Positions 24,540 to 37,917 of a stretch of DNA of 64,000 nucleotides are shown piece by piece (position 1 is the first letter of the stretch; every line of letters begins with the position of its first letter). The notes under the pieces are model-generated. The model was not told where the DNA came from, ran no database searches, and was given only the letters and a program-made list of their open reading frames with translations. Source of the DNA: Stropharia rugosoannulata (lineage: Eukaryota > Basidiomycota > Agaricomycetes > Agaricales > Strophariaceae); the NCBI GenBank assembly GCA_028532985.1, contig JANCIK010000010.1, positions 2,914,001 to 2,978,000 of the forward strand, in the 5' to 3' direction. The position numbers and the translations under genes were made by a program.

Positions 24540-26870
24540 ATGTCTAAGGTCCACACGATGAAGCCTGGCTACTACGGCCCCGGGTCTGTTGAAGTTGCGC
24601 CCCCAGCAGGCTCCGGAGAGGGCCCGACGCGTCGTTGTTACCTCTCCAAGGACAGTCTTGTCACCCAACCGTTTGAAGGCATTGACACCGTCTTCGACGT
24701 CATCTTATATAGTGCTCGCACCCACGGCAACAGAAATGCGTTGGGCTGGAGAGACATTGTCAAGGTCGTGGAAGAAGAGAAAGAGGTAAAGAAGGTCGTT
24801 GACGGGAAGGAGGTCGTCGAGAAGAAGAAGTGGAAGTTCTTCGAGCTGAGCGACTACAAATACATCACTTTCCTCGAGCTCAAGGAGGCCGTCTCCGAGG
24901 TGGCTCGCGCTCTCGTCAACTTTGGAGTCTCAAAGGACGACGTGTTCAACGTGTATGCACAGACAAGGCACGTAATTTCCGCAACGTACCGTTTTTGGGT
25001 CCTTCGATCCTGACTGCGTTTACATAGCCCTAACTGGCAGCTCATGGCTCATGCCTGCGCCTCTATAGCGACCCCTATTGCTACTGCTTACGACACTCTC
25101 GGTGAAGAGGGTCTCACCCACTCGCTCAACGAGCCCAATTGCGTCGGTCTGTTCACAAATGCCGAACTCCTCCCCACCCTGCTCCGAGTGCTAGCAAACA
25201 CCCCTGCAATCAAATACGTTGTCTTTGATGGTGACGCGAACCAACAAATCATTGACAAGCTACACGCAGTGCGTGAAACGATTCAAGTCTACAGCTTGCG
25301 GCAATTACGCGAAATTGGCAGAGGCCTTCCGCTCGAAATTCTCGAATCCCGTGCCCCCAAGGCTGATGATCTCGCCCTTATCATGTACACAAGTGGCAGC
25401 ACAGGAGCACCGAAGGGTGTGTGCATTACTCACTCCAATCTCATCGCCTCAGTCGGCTCTGTATACACACTACTGGGACACCATCTGACTTACGACGACA
25501 GTTACCTTGCTTACTTGCCTCTCGCACATGTCTTGGAATACATAGTCGAGATGTGCATGACCTTCGTCGGCATGCCGGTCGGCTATGGGCGTGTCAAGAC
25601 TCTTACTGATGCCTCAGTGCGTAATTGTAAAGGTGATATCGCGGCTTTCCGCCCCTCGATTATGGTCGGCGTTCCTGCAGTCTGGGAGACAATCCGCAAG
25701 GGTATCCTCACCAAGGTGCATTCTGGTGGTGCTGTGAAGAAGGCGGTGTTCAATGGGGCGATGTCTGTGAAAAGGAACAGCGTGCCCGGCCTTGCACAGC
25801 TGGCGGATAGTGTTGTCCTGTCCGGGGTTCGAGCTGCTACAGGAGGTAGACTACGACTCGCCCTCAGTGGAGGCGCAGCAATCAGTCGTGAAACGCAAGA
25901 GTTCCTTACGACTGCACTTGTTACTGTTCTTCAAGGTACGCTTCAAGTTGCTTCTATTCTTAGGATCACAGCTAATGATGTAATTGTTCCTGTCATTACA
26001 GGTTATGGGATGACGGAGTCGTGCGGCATGTGTGCTATTTTACCTCCAGAACTCATGCAATATAACTCCGTCGGTCTTCCCGTGCCTTCTATTGAAGTCA
26101 AACTGCGCGACGTGGCCGAGGCGGGCTATTTGTCAACGAACAACCCACCGCAGGGTGAGGTATGCATTCGGGGCCCGTCGGTCGTAAAGGGCTATTACAA
26201 GCGACCGGACCTCAATGAGGACGAGAACATCTTTACCAAGGATGGCTGGCTGAGGACCGGGGATGTAGGCCAATGGAATAAAGACGGAACCCTGTCGTTA
26301 ATTGATCGGTATGTCAAGCAGTTTATTTTTTTAAGTCTGTTTTCGGCAAAGCGCATAATGCTGACGCGTCCTGCCAGTGTGAAAAACTTGATCAAGCTTG
26401 CATCTGGGGAGTACATTGCCCTCGAGCGTCTCGAGTCTATATTCAAAGCATGCAATCTTGTTGGAAACATTTGCGTGCACGCGACACAAGATGCGCAGCA
26501 ACCGATGGCTATTATCATTCCTCATGAGGCCCACCTACGCCAGGTACTCGGCTCCAAAAACATCAACGCGTCGCGCCCATTTGCAGACCTATGTGCGGAC
26601 CCGGCTGTTCAGGCTCTTGTACTCAAGGAGTGTAATGCAGTGGGCAAGAAGAACGGCTTCAAACCAAACGAGCTTCTCCAAGCCGTTGTTCTCTCTGCAG
26701 AGGAATGGACACCAGAGAGCGGCCTCGTGACGGCAGCGCAAAAGATCCAGCGGGCTAGGATTGCAAAGGAGTTCAGGGATCAGATAAACGTATGTGATCT
26801 TAATCTTTCATAAGCAAACTGCGAAGCTGACCTTACTGCGTGTTTCCGTCAGGCTGTGTACAAGCACTAG
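24540..26870 (+). CDS. Long-chain fatty-acyl-CoA synthetase (AMP-binding)
   Basis: Five exons (24540-24967, 25028-25935, 26002-26308, 26378-26789, 26853-26870) give 690 residues, the usual size of fungal Faa-type ligases. The N-terminus has KPGYYGPGS. Adenylation motifs are present in order: the phosphate-binding loop YTSGSTGAPKGV (near residue 260), LPLAHVLEYIVE, GYGMTESCG, the GWLRTGDVGQW block and VKNLIKLASGEYIALERLE. The enzyme joins fatty acids to CoA with ATP, feeding lipid synthesis or beta-oxidation. An in-frame ATG exists at 24480, but the one at 24540 has the better context (ccaccATG) and sits at the usual N-terminus. The first intron appears to begin with GC rather than GT. The last coding exon is only six codons including the stop. 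Confidence 0.93.
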
Positions 26871-29461
26871 ATATACCCCATGACCAGTCATATCCTTCGA
26901 TTTTTTGCAGTGATATACTTATCTTGTGCGTAGCTGCGCGATATCTCTCCATATATCCCATCGGTACCACCCATATCCCGCTCCGCAGCCGTAGCACTAA
27001 ATATCCCCAGTCGCCCTTCTCTCAATGACCTAGTGATCTGTGTCCGGGTATAGCAGTCTTTGTTTTGGGTTTGCAGGTGACGGACTGCGATTTTGTTTTT
27101 ACATTCTTCTGTCAGATTTTAGTTACACTAGCTTAGTTTTTCTCTATTCCGCTGCTCTTCGTTTACGTCTCACATGATACTGTCGTGCAATGTTCTCTCT
27201 AGTTACCAATTCGATCGTTCTGCCTGCTTGCAGTACACCAATCACTCACTCTTGAAAGCATTTGAGTCTGAAGTTAGTCTGAACAAAGATTGAAGACGAA
27301 AGAACGGTCATCGAAGCCAAATCGAAGCAACAGTCGAAGAGATCATCTCACGTGCAAATAATGGTTTTTCTTTCGTATTAATAAATAAACACATTTTGTA
27401 TCTCCGTTAGTTAAGACCTCCAAATGAACTCCTCTTTTGCTTATTACTACCAATTGACTACCACTGCAATGACCTCCTGCAACTGCTGAATAACTCACAG
27501 CTTTTATCCATGCTCCACTCCTAAGCGACTGGCCCTTTGTTGTCAGAATCATTCGTCCAACAACAGCAAGGTCCCCAAGCATTTAAACTACAGTCAGATC
27601 ATCGTGGATTCCAGTGTATAAACTGCACGATATACGCCTACGCTGTACATATGGGGAACTCCCGTGGTTACATTTCGTCTCATTTCCAAGTTCTTGCATG
27701 TAGCGTTCTACAGGCTATTCACAGTAGTAGTGAGGGCTCGGTACGAGTGGATGTTGTAATGGGCCACCATTTATGAGTGAGTTAATGTCTTTTCGGATAT
27801 GTTCCCTTTGACTAATGCTAAAATTTCTTAGTTTTCCTGACGACTTTCAAGAGTCAAGATTTGATCTCTTTCGAGTATACTGCGAAGGGGCCGCACAGTC
27901 AAGCCCATCCACGCCATTTTCAAAGAGTTCTGCTTTCTTTCAGGATGTCCTCAATGCATTGAAAGAGATGTACAGAAGTAAAATACTTTTTAACGATGAC
28001 GACAGCGATCTATGTGTGCCGATATGATCGTGTTACGTGAACTAGTTTGCCGTTCATCAACCCAGGGTTCGTCCTGTACCATTGACATGCTGGTTCTTGT
28101 TCACCTGTTAATGACGCTGTTATAGCTTTAGGGAAGCTGAACGAAGAAATAGCAAGTGCGACTTTTTGGATTCTGAGTGTGCCTCTATTTGAAACGACCC
28201 CAGGTCGACATAATGCAAGGACCTGAACCAGGTCCAAATTTAACTCTGGCAACCAACCGGCAACGCTCGACCCTGCTCGACCATTCAAATGTCGGCGCTC
28301 AATTTTTGAAATTATATACGCTATCTCTGGAGGCCTGAAATATATGCACAGTAGCTGCGGCATTACCGAAAGACTACGCAAGCTCGTACTCGAGCTCTCC
28401 ATCCCCCGTTGTTTCTTTCTTCGTTTTACTAGGTTTTACTTATCCCTCCTACTTCGCGTGGCACTGAGGCACACGGTCCACAGTCAAAGCCAGTCATATC
28501 CTTACGCAGTACATCATCGACTGGAATAATCCACTAGTGCGCAATGGTACGCAGCCTCTTGATGAATCCTCTCGCTTCGGAATGCTTTGCGGGTGGCATA
28601 ATTTCCATGACTTGGAACAAAAGACTGTCATATGGCCGTAAACTCCATTTTTCCAGGCCGACACCAGGATACATCATCCTCCACAACACGGACTCCACAT
28701 GCACTAAGTCAAATACTAGTACTTCGAGAAAAAATTCTACTTCACACCAATTACTCTGGGTTAGGCACCACTATTTCGACCATTCTTTAGCTGACAGGTC
28801 GAACTGGGTTGGTTTGAAGTTTCATTGACATGTCCGGACCGTCGTTCAAGTCTTATACCATGGGAATGGCTTTCTTTTTCTTCGACAGAGTGCACGGCCC
28901 TTATGAGCCGGTTTGGCGTGACGGAGGACTCGCCTTTTCTCTCTCTCAGTGAGCAGGGAGTGTGCTAAAGCCAACTCATGGATGTCGTCAGGTTTCTCGG
29001 GGCTCTATGGGATCTGCTGACCTGGCGCATGGTTCTCCATAACAAGCATGCTCATTACTCATTATTTACGCATCCAATTCACAGGACAATAGACGCATAT
29101 GAGAAAATATGTTTGTGACGAACTGTATGCAAGCATTCATTTCATTTCATCCAGCTCGCGATCCTGTCCTGTGTGCCTGCTGAGTACTCTGTCACGGGTT
29201 TAGCAGTTCTGGACGCTCTATTATAGGTTGGCCCGTTGTGGCTGCGCATTTGTTCTGCAGCCTTGATTTTACCCAAATCACTGTCCTAAAACGCCTTTGT
29301 TGGAAGGTTCGCACCTATTTCACGTACGCTTCCTGAAAAAAATCTGGGAAAAGGGCTGTGTTGGACGCTTTAGACGTCATCCCAACGACTATATATCTTC
29401 GGACCCGCTGCGCATGCTTTTCCCCCGCCAACCTTCAACCCACTCTCTATGACTATTCACC
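26871..29461. other. Intergenic, no supported gene
   Basis: About 2.6 kb. Open frames at 27537-27776 and 27815-28027 (plus) and 28010-28402 (minus) have no recognisable motif. The right 100 bases before 29462 are the likely leader of the caspase-like gene. Confidence 0.4.
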
Positions 29462-31920
29462 ATGTCTCCGTTATCAATCGCGCAGATATTCATCGGAAAA
29501 TGTTCCAGAGGTTAGCCGCGAATAACCAATCCCACTTGATTTCTCTAAACCGAGGCGTTTATGATAGCTCTCAGCCCAATCTGTCTGTCAACATTTTCTC
29601 TTTGCTCGTATCTGTCTAATTAGCAGAGCAATGTAGTCACGTACATACACCATCAAATCTCAAACACTCTTCACAATCAGTACTGAGTGGCCATATAAGG
29701 CGATCAAGGTTTGCTCTCCACCGGCATCGTCCAGCTACTCTGACTAACATCTTTGTAACTTCAATATAAGTGGACGGAAAATTCGCCTCTTTGCAGTCCT
29801 CATCGGCATCAACACATATTCTCAATCTGGGTTCCCCTCTCTTCGCGGCGCCGTTAATGACGCTCACAGGTTTCGAGAATATCTGGAGACACATCTAGCT
29901 GTCCCCAGTAAACATATCACCATGCTCACTGAGAGCCAAGCCACACGATCGGGCATCATCAAAGCATTTCAGAATTTGGAAGCAGACGAACGAATCGACA
30001 AAGGGGATGCAATTTTGGTCTATTTCGCAGGTCATGGTACACAGATGAATGCGCCTGCTTGGATGAATAGTGGGCCCGAAGGCCACATACAGGCAATCGT
30101 CCCGTATGACTTTCCTTCGGTGCAGCCGATTCCTGACTGCACGCTCGGGGCACTGCTGTCACGGATTGCTGATAAGAAGGGGGACAACATTGTGAGTCAC
30201 CACTACATAGTTCAAGAATAATACTTACTCCAGTTGCAGACAGTTATATTTGACTGTTGCCATTCGGCCTCTGGAACGAGAGGTAGCCTCACGTCAGATC
30301 CCTCTCTATTAGTCCGTGGTGGAGCACTTCCTTCTCCAGAGTTTCCAGCAGACCTCGACCAGGAAATACTGAATACGGGTACTCGAGGAGTTTACGTTCC
30401 GAGCAAGTATGCTATGTATGGTCTCGCTTCTCACACGCTTCTAGCAGCATGCAGTGCCCACCAGTCGGCGGCGGAATACCGGGGCGAAGGTCGATTTTCT
30501 TCCTCTCTTCTAACCCTACTCCGACAAGTGTCTCCGGAAGACTTGCGCTATTGCGACATTTTCAATGATTCCCGCTTTCCAGCAATATCTGAGTGAGTGC
30601 CGAAAGTTCATTGGTCATCCGATGTAGTTCTAAGCAAAACGTACATAGTCGTGGGCAGACACCGCAATGTGAAGGCTTGAACTTAGATCGAGTGCTCTTC
30701 AACGGAAAGGTACAATGTTTTCGGCGCAAGCAGTTCCCAATCCGATATGACCGTAATAAGCGGCTCTATATTGTAGAAGCTGGCGACATTCACAGGATCA
30801 CTCTTGCGACGACGTTCGAAATCTACCAGAAGTCTGATATCAAATATTCAAGCGCAATCGGGATCCTGGAAGCGAAAAAAGTAGAGCCTTTCGTTGCTCA
30901 AGCCGTACCTATTGGACAACCTGTCATAGATCCGGAGCAACCACTCATTGCCGTTGTTTCTGGTCCATCCCAGGCTGTGGATTTAAGGATCAGAATTCCT
31001 CAAAACGACGATTTTCTGAATGTATGGAGAGGCCTACGTAACGACGAGCCGGACTTGCGCAAAATTTCCGTTGTTGGAAGTAGTTCAGCTCCAGTGCACC
31101 TGGTAGTTGAATCAACGCGGGAAAATCAGGTTCGCTTCACAATACGCGTGAACAATGGGCTTCCTGGCGTTCCCGGAGTACCGACAAGCTCTGTACAGTA
31201 TATTCCAAACGACCCGACTGATCTCCATCGCATGTTTTCCCGGGCTATCGATTTCTTTGGCGGACTTGAACATGGCTCAGCTGATAGCGGTTTAGGATTT
31301 GATCCTCTCAAAAACATTGATGTGAAACTCAGGCAACTGAAGCAGGAACTGACAGACGAATTGAGCACGACCCTCATCCCAGTTGGCCCCAATCTTTGCG
31401 AGAATAACATTATAAACGTGCCTGTCATAGACGAGGACTCTACAGCTTATGGCCTGGACATCACTAACAAGAGTAGCGCCGATCTTTACGTGAATGTGTT
31501 CTACTTCGACCCAAATACTTTGCAGATACGTAAGTTGTTTTCTAACAGACTTGTAAAAACATAATAACTGATGAAGGGCCTTGCAACTTAGAATCCGTGA
31601 TCACGCCTTACGTTGGATATCTTGAAGAAGCAGATGTTCCACTAAAGCAGACATCGGGTACCCTGACTATAGGGTATGGACCAGGCGGTGCCCCTCCCCT
31701 ATCGTTTACAACAGAAAAAAGCACAGAGGTTGGATTCCTTAAATTTTACTTGAGCACCCGCCCCGTCAATCTCTCTTATCTGGTACAAGACTATTCGGTA
31801 CAAGAGAGCCAGTACACTTGGCGAGGTATGACTCAGAAGAAACGTGACCCGAAAACGAAAGAATTTTGGACCTCGATTGTCATTCCCGTCATCCTTCGAA
31901 AGCAACAAGCGGGAAATTAA
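29462..31920 (+). CDS. Caspase-like (C14 family, metacaspase-type) protein
   Basis: Six exons (29462-29510, 29624-29708, 29771-30191, 30240-30592, 30649-31529, 31592-31920) join to 705 residues. After a 55-residue leader the p20-like domain begins with LFAVLIGINTYSQ and SLRGAVNDAHRF. The catalytic His lies in VYFAGHGTQ and the Cys in TVIFDCCHSASGTRG, so the dyad is intact. TLLAACSAHQSA and a p10-like strand follow. The remaining 390 or so residues, with blocks such as YGLDITNKSSADLYVNVFYF and KEFWTSIVIPVILRK, form a C-terminal region I do not recognise but which recurs in mushroom caspase-domain proteins. Metacaspases cut after Arg or Lys and act in stress or cell death; the exact role here is unknown. 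The two first exons rest on splice-phase logic and are less certain. Confidence 0.85.
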
Positions 31921-32825
31921 AAATTTGAACAAGCCCTTGAAAGTTGACGTGTCAACACTTACTCGCTGAGTTACTCTCCAATTATAATGGTACTTACTTG
32001 TTTAACCATTCCGAACTCTGTGATTTTCCTCGGACGTTCGCATTTTTTTTTTTCAAATCACCAGCCAATCACCAGCTTGCTTTTATATTAATAACTGTAT
32101 TATTTCACTTGTCTTTATTATATATATAGTAGCTGTAGTATATTTATACTAGTATCCATTAACGATTTGTATGTGAATGCATTTATTTTCGACCCATACT
32201 GTTTGAAAATCGGTAAGTTACTCTCTGTAAGATACAATTTAGTAAGCAAGGTGACTAATGGGTGCATTTGCACCATAGTACTACCTGTCGTTAGTTGGAA
32301 TTGTAGCCATGTTTATAAAAACTGCTAAAAAGACTGCAGTACAACTGCAATAAGACTGTCGGCCTCTCTTCAAATCAACTTCAAATCTTAAACTGAAGGC
32401 AGCCCTTTCGAATTTTCTCCCCCCTGATTCAAATTTGCGACCTGTAATGGAAATACCACCAAAGCCAGTGGAGTTTTGGCCTTCCATCGTCATTCTTGTC
32501 ATTCTGTGACACCCAAGCGACGCCGCGAATGTCTAATCGCAGAGTCTGTTTTGAGTCTGTTATGAAGACGTACCGCCGTATAGTGAATCCAATGGAGATG
32601 TCAATTGATGCGATCAGATTAGATTAGATCGGTTGAAAGCAGTGCCACGCAAATTTTGGAAATGTGACTCATGTTGTTGATTTCCTTTACAAGTCCATTA
32701 ACAAATAGCCCTCGACTGATTTACTGAAGATAGCCACGATTTCGGGCCTTCGGTTTAGATTTAGACTTTCGAGTCCTTGTACATTATATTCTAATCGATC
32801 TTCCTTCTTCTTGCCCCGTCGATTT
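31921..32825. other. Intergenic with relic, then LeuRS promoter
   Basis: Apart from the duplicated relic at 32161-32509 nothing coding is visible. The last 300 bases precede the leucyl-tRNA synthetase start. Confidence 0.5.
32161..32509 (+). pseudogene. Decayed copy of the caspase-like gene's 3' end
   Basis: At 32161-32222 the frame NDLYVNAFIFDP followed by a GGTAAGTT donor mirrors the end of the neighbouring gene's fifth exon (DLYVNVFYFDP, 31483-31535). At 32461-32509 the frame KPVEFWPSIVILVIL then stop mirrors its last exon (KEFWTSIVIPVIL, near 31860). The spacing and order are kept but the sequence between is eroded. This is a relic of a tandem duplication. Confidence 0.7.
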
Positions 32826-35800
32826 ATGGCACAAACTATCGAGCTCGCTCAAGTGCGTATGTCCCTTGCCCAGGTGCAGGCCTCTTCTAACCTTGTCATT
32901 GCAGACGGCGAAGCGGGATTATTTGAAGGAGCTAGAAAAAAAGTCGCAAGAGCGATGGCAATCTGAAAAGCTTTTTGAAGTAAACGCTCCCTCGGCGGAG
33001 GAGCTCCAAGGTCTTTCAACTGATGAAGTCAAGGCAAAGTTTCCGAAATGGTTTGGAAACTTTCCTTACCCCTACATGAACGGAAGTTTGCATCTAGGCC
33101 ATGCCTTTACCATCTCGAAGATCGAATTTGAGGCCGGTTACCAAAGGATGCTGGGCAAGCGTGTACTGTTCCCCCATGGCTTCCATGTTACCGGAATGCC
33201 AATCAAGGTATGTTTGTGTCTTTCTTCGTCGGGTCTCTTATTCATCGCGCGTAGGCCTCAGCAGACAAAATCATCCGTGAAATGGAGATGTTCGGACCCG
33301 ACTTCGAGCGCTATGAGGAGGTTCAGGCTGCGATTGAGAAGGCAGAGGCAGAAAAGGCCGCGCAGGAAGTCGAGGCTAGTACTGCTGTCGGCAAGGCGAA
33401 GAAGGGAAAAATCGTTGCAAAATCCACTGGTTTGACCTACCAGTTCCAAATCATGGAATCGATTAATGTTCCTCGCTCTGAAATCAAGAAATTCGCGGAC
33501 CCATTGCATTGGTTGACCTACTTCCCTCCCATAGCCATTGCCGACAACAATGCATTTGGCTCGCGCATCGACTGGCGGCGAACCTTCCTTACCACAGACG
33601 CGAACCCTTATTATGATTCCTTCGTCCGCTGGCAAGTCAACAAGCTTTACAAACAAGGTAAGATCAAGTTCGGCGAGCGTTACACGATTTACAGTCCCAA
33701 GGACGGACAACCTTGCATGGACCACGATCGTCAGGATGGTGAAGGTTTTGGACCTCAGGAGTACACTGCTGTGAAGATGGAAGTACTGGACTGGAGCCCT
33801 GCCGCTAAGGCGGTTGTCGCGGACAAAATTGAAGGCCGCAAGGTATTCATGGTCGCCGCAACTCTCCGCCCTGAAACGATGTACGGTCAAACCAATACCT
33901 TTGTCGGAACCGGTATCAAGTACGGTATATTCACTGCCAACGACAAGGAGGCCTATCTATGCACCATGCGCGCAGCGCGTAACATGGCTTTCCAGGGTGC
34001 CATCACCCCTCGCGGTCATATCGAACAACTGGCTGAAGTTGAAGGTTCGAAGCTGATCGGTACCAAGATCAAGCCTCCCTTCGCCATTACTCCCGAGGTT
34101 TACGTCCTCCCCATGGACAACGTCTTGCCCACCAAAGGTACTGGCGTTGTCACGTCTGTTCCATCCGACTCCCCCGACGACTTCCAAACCCTCATGGATC
34201 TGCGCAAGAAGCCTGAATTCTACGGTATCGAAGCCTCCTGGGCCGCTGTCGACCCCATTCCCGTTATTTCTACGCCTACCTACGGCGAGATGACCGCGCC
34301 CGCGGTTGTCAAGCAGCTGAAGATCCAGTCGCAGAAAGACACCAAGCAGCTCGCCGAGGCAAAGGAGATTGCATACAAGGAGGGATTCTACAACGGTACC
34401 ATGCTCGTCGGCGAATTCAAGGGCGAGAGCGTGCAGGACGCGAAGCCTAAAGTACGCGAGGCCATGATTCATGCAGGACTCGCATTCGCGTACGCTGAGC
34501 CAGAGGGTCTTGTAATCTCGCGGAGTGCGGATGAGTGCGTTGTAGCGCTCATGGACCAGTGGTACTTGGACTACGGTGAGCATGAATGGAAGAAACAAGT
34601 CGAAGGGTAAGTGCATTTATACGGTTTTCTTTTCACGATGCTCATGGATATTTAAGCCTGCTTGCGAGAATGAACACCTACTCGCAAGAGACACGTCATG
34701 CCTTTGAGAAGACTTTGGACTGGCTCAATAAATGGGCGTGCGCTCGTACATACGGCTTGGGCTCCGTCCTGCCATGGGACCCGCAATTTTTGGTCGAATC
34801 TTTGAGTGACTCTACTATCTACATGAGTTACTATACTGTTGCCCAGCTCTTGCATGGTACGATTCTTGGATTACGGCTTCCGTTGAGACAAATCTCTAAT
34901 TTTATTCCTATATCCAGAGTCAAGCATTGACGGCAAGAGACCAGGCCCTCTAGGAATCACTCCTGATCAAATGACAGATGAGATCTGGGAGTACATTTTC
35001 TGCAACGGCCCATTCCCTGATCCCTCTCCACTGCCCCGTGAAAAGGCCGACGCCCTCAAGCTCGAGTTCAACTACTTCTACCCCCTCGATGTCCGCTCAT
35101 CCGCAAAGGATCTCGTCCCGAACCATTTGACCTTTGCACTTTACAACCACGCTGCCCTCTTTCCCGAAGACAAGTTCCCCTTGAGCATGCGCACAAATGG
35201 ACATCTGATGTTGAACGGCAAGAAGATGTCGAAGAGCACGGGTAACTCCCTCACCCTTCGAGAGGCTATCGAGAAATTCGGTGCCGATGCGACGCGTCTG
35301 TCGCTAGCTGACGCTGGTGACGGCCTGGAAGATGCTAACTTCGAGGAGAAGACCGCGAATGCCAACATCCTCCGTATTCATACTCTGTTGGCTTGGTGCG
35401 AGGTATGTGATATTGATCATCTTTCTTGATGGTACTAACCCTTGTTCCAGGAATTGGTCAATGACAAGGCAAGTCTCCGTCAGGGACCGCGCACATACCA
35501 TGATAAAGTGTTCGAGAATGAAATCAATGACCTGATTAACATCACTCAAACTCATTATGAAGCGTAAGGGGGTTCATTCTGTCAGGTCATACGATTTATT
35601 CATACTTTTTTAATTCACAGTATGAACTTTAAGGATGCCTTAAAGTTCGGCTTCTACGACTTCCAAAGCGTCCGCGATTGGTACCGTGAAGTTACGGTGG
35701 ACGTTGGCATGCATGCTGACCTCGTCCTCTACTGGATCCGTTGCGCCGCCTTGCTTGTCACGCCCATAGCCCCGCATTTCGCTGAACACATCTGGAGCTC

Positions 35801-36473
35801 TATTCTTCAGGAGCCCAAGTCCGTACAATTGGCCCTATGGCCTACGCCCTCGACGCCAGTTGACCCTACAGTCGTTGAGGCTGGACAATACATGCGCGGC
35901 ACAGTCAAGACGATACGTGACGCTGAAGTATCCTTGCTGAAAGCCATGAATAAGGCGAAGGGCAAGAAAGGTGCTGCGGCCAATGAGGGTCTGTTTGATC
36001 CCAAAAAGCCGAGGGGTGTTCGAATCTACGTCGCGACGAAGTTCCCAGACTGGCAGGATGTCTGCGTCAGTGTACTTCAAGAGGCGTACTCGAAGGAGGA
36101 AGACAAGGTCGACGATGCGAAGGTAAAGGATTTGTTGGTTGAGAAAGGCTTGATCAAGGATAAGCGCGCTATGCCTTTCATCCAACTGTTCAAAGTACGT
36201 CGCGTTCTGTTATCTTGTCTAATCTCTGCTTATCAGCATTCACTATAGCGCCGCATGGCCCAATATGGCGCCGATACAGCGTTCCGACGAGCGCTGCCCT
36301 TCTCAGAAAGCGCTGTCCTCTGCGAATTGCTGCCGTATCTCAAGAAAACATTGAACCTGATTCAGGCAGACGTCTTGTCGGTGGAAGAGGCCCAACAAAA
36401 CGAAACCTACAGCAGTACGATCATAGTCACCTCGGAACCAGGAAGTCCCGCGTTTGAATACTACAATGTCTAG
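32826..36473 (+). CDS. Cytosolic leucyl-tRNA synthetase
   Basis: Eight exons (32826-32852, 32905-33207, 33255-34606, 34657-34856, 34918-35402, 35451-35563, 35621-36194, 36249-36473) give 1092 residues, typical of eukaryotic cytosolic LeuRS. The class I signature of the HIGH type is GSLHLGHAF after FPYPYMNG. The editing domain contains [13 protein letters not shown] and PSDSPDDF. The second signature is KMSKSTGN. The anticodon-binding region ([20 protein letters not shown]) and a C-terminal extension follow. The enzyme charges tRNA-Leu for cytosolic translation and is essential. No mitochondrial presequence is seen. The first coding exon holds only MAQTIELAQ, and its phase matches the second exon. 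Confidence 0.97.
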
Positions 36474-37917
36474 TGGTCTGTTGTTTAATTTTCTCTAATA
36501 CAGGCGTATACACAAATATATGGATAGATCCTCTGTTCCGTTGCTGGTCAGCTAAAGAGTCCTTCGAGTTCGATGCGCAGTACGTTTCTTTTAATTATGT
36601 GTACTCAATGGGTACCACAAGCTTGGACAACCAATGATGTATTTCCGCATATTACTCGAGCTTTACTATGGTGTCCGGACTGTTTTCCGCGGACATAATC
36701 ACTGCAACACGGAGCGGATTTCCTTGCTGACACCGTTAAACTCCGTCCAAGGCGTGTTTTCGAACACCGTAATGGTTGTGTGTATGTCCGTGAGTGTCTT
36801 CTTTGCCAAGGCGAAAGTATGTCAACCTTAAGATAAGTGTGCAGGACAACCGCACGGCACGTTTTGCGCAGCACTCGAAGTGCGGCGTGAAGCGGTAGCG
36901 AGCGGGGCCGTGTTTATTTTTAGAATTATGTCTTGATGTTTAGCCGTACCGCACCCGTGCTCATCGCTGGTTCGGCTCATCGATACCATGTCCATCGAGT
37001 AAATCTAACCGAAGCATGATGATCAGGATCACATCGGCGGCGCACTGATCAGCATTGAAATTCTCTTCAGGTTTTTTTAATTCAGATTCAGAAAGAAACT
37101 TCAATAATAACAAGTGACTAATTTGCAAAGGTACGCATGTTTTATCAGCAGAGCTGTGTAACTTCGTTCAACATTCTGTAGCGTTTAAGCGAGTCAGATG
37201 ACACATTTCGAAACAACATCTTGCTCTTACTCCACATTCGTGGATGTTGAACGTTGATTAAACATGAGAAACAATGGAAATCGTCTTACAAGAAGACCTG
37301 GATCGTTACGAAAGGTTGTTATTGATTGCAAAACTCCCCTATCGATACAGTTCTCTCTGATCATGAGTCCTTGTCCTAAAAGGTTTACTCATGCCCAAAA
37401 GTCAGGACAAGTAACATAGGTACAATATTATTTTGAAAACTACATCAGCAGGTACGCACATGACTTGTAATTCTTACATTTTTATCGTTGCAGGCGTCAA
37501 AATCCACTGCGTAATTGCTTAAACGTACGCAAGAAACTAATACAATCACCGCAAAAAATACAGCCGCAGCAACTTTCGGCGTGGAAATTCGCGTACGAAT
37601 GGCAAATTCCGCTGCGGTCACTACTTCAGTAATCGAAGCGTCGAGCGCTAAGCAGATTTAGCCCCAGAATCACTTTCATTCCATGTCAAACATAGCTTGT
37701 GCGGTGAACGTCTGCGTCGAGAGATCCTGAAACCACTTCTGGAGCAAATGCACTAGTGTCGCTGAACACACGACAAGTGGACAAACGGTCGACGACGGGA
37801 TTCATTGTATAAAAGCTGGCGCTTTCTGGCTAAATGTTCTTCATTCAAGCACCTCCCGGTCTTTCTTCAGCACTTTCAAGCCCTCGAGCCACCTATCCCG
37901 ACTTCACCACAATCAAA
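36474..37917. other. Intergenic, hydrophobin promoter at right
   Basis: About 1.4 kb without a recognisable gene. The right part carries the TATA box and leader of the hydrophobin gene. Confidence 0.5.
37808..37815 (+). promoter_or_regulatory. TATA box of the hydrophobin gene
   Basis: TATAAAAG lies 103 bases before the hydrophobin ATG, a normal distance for a strongly expressed fungal gene with a short leader. Confidence 0.65.

Noticed and set aside
27537..28027. Two plus-strand frames that could form a small gene
   Set aside because: They are separated by stops, I found no splice pair joining them in a way that matched any known protein, and no motif is present.
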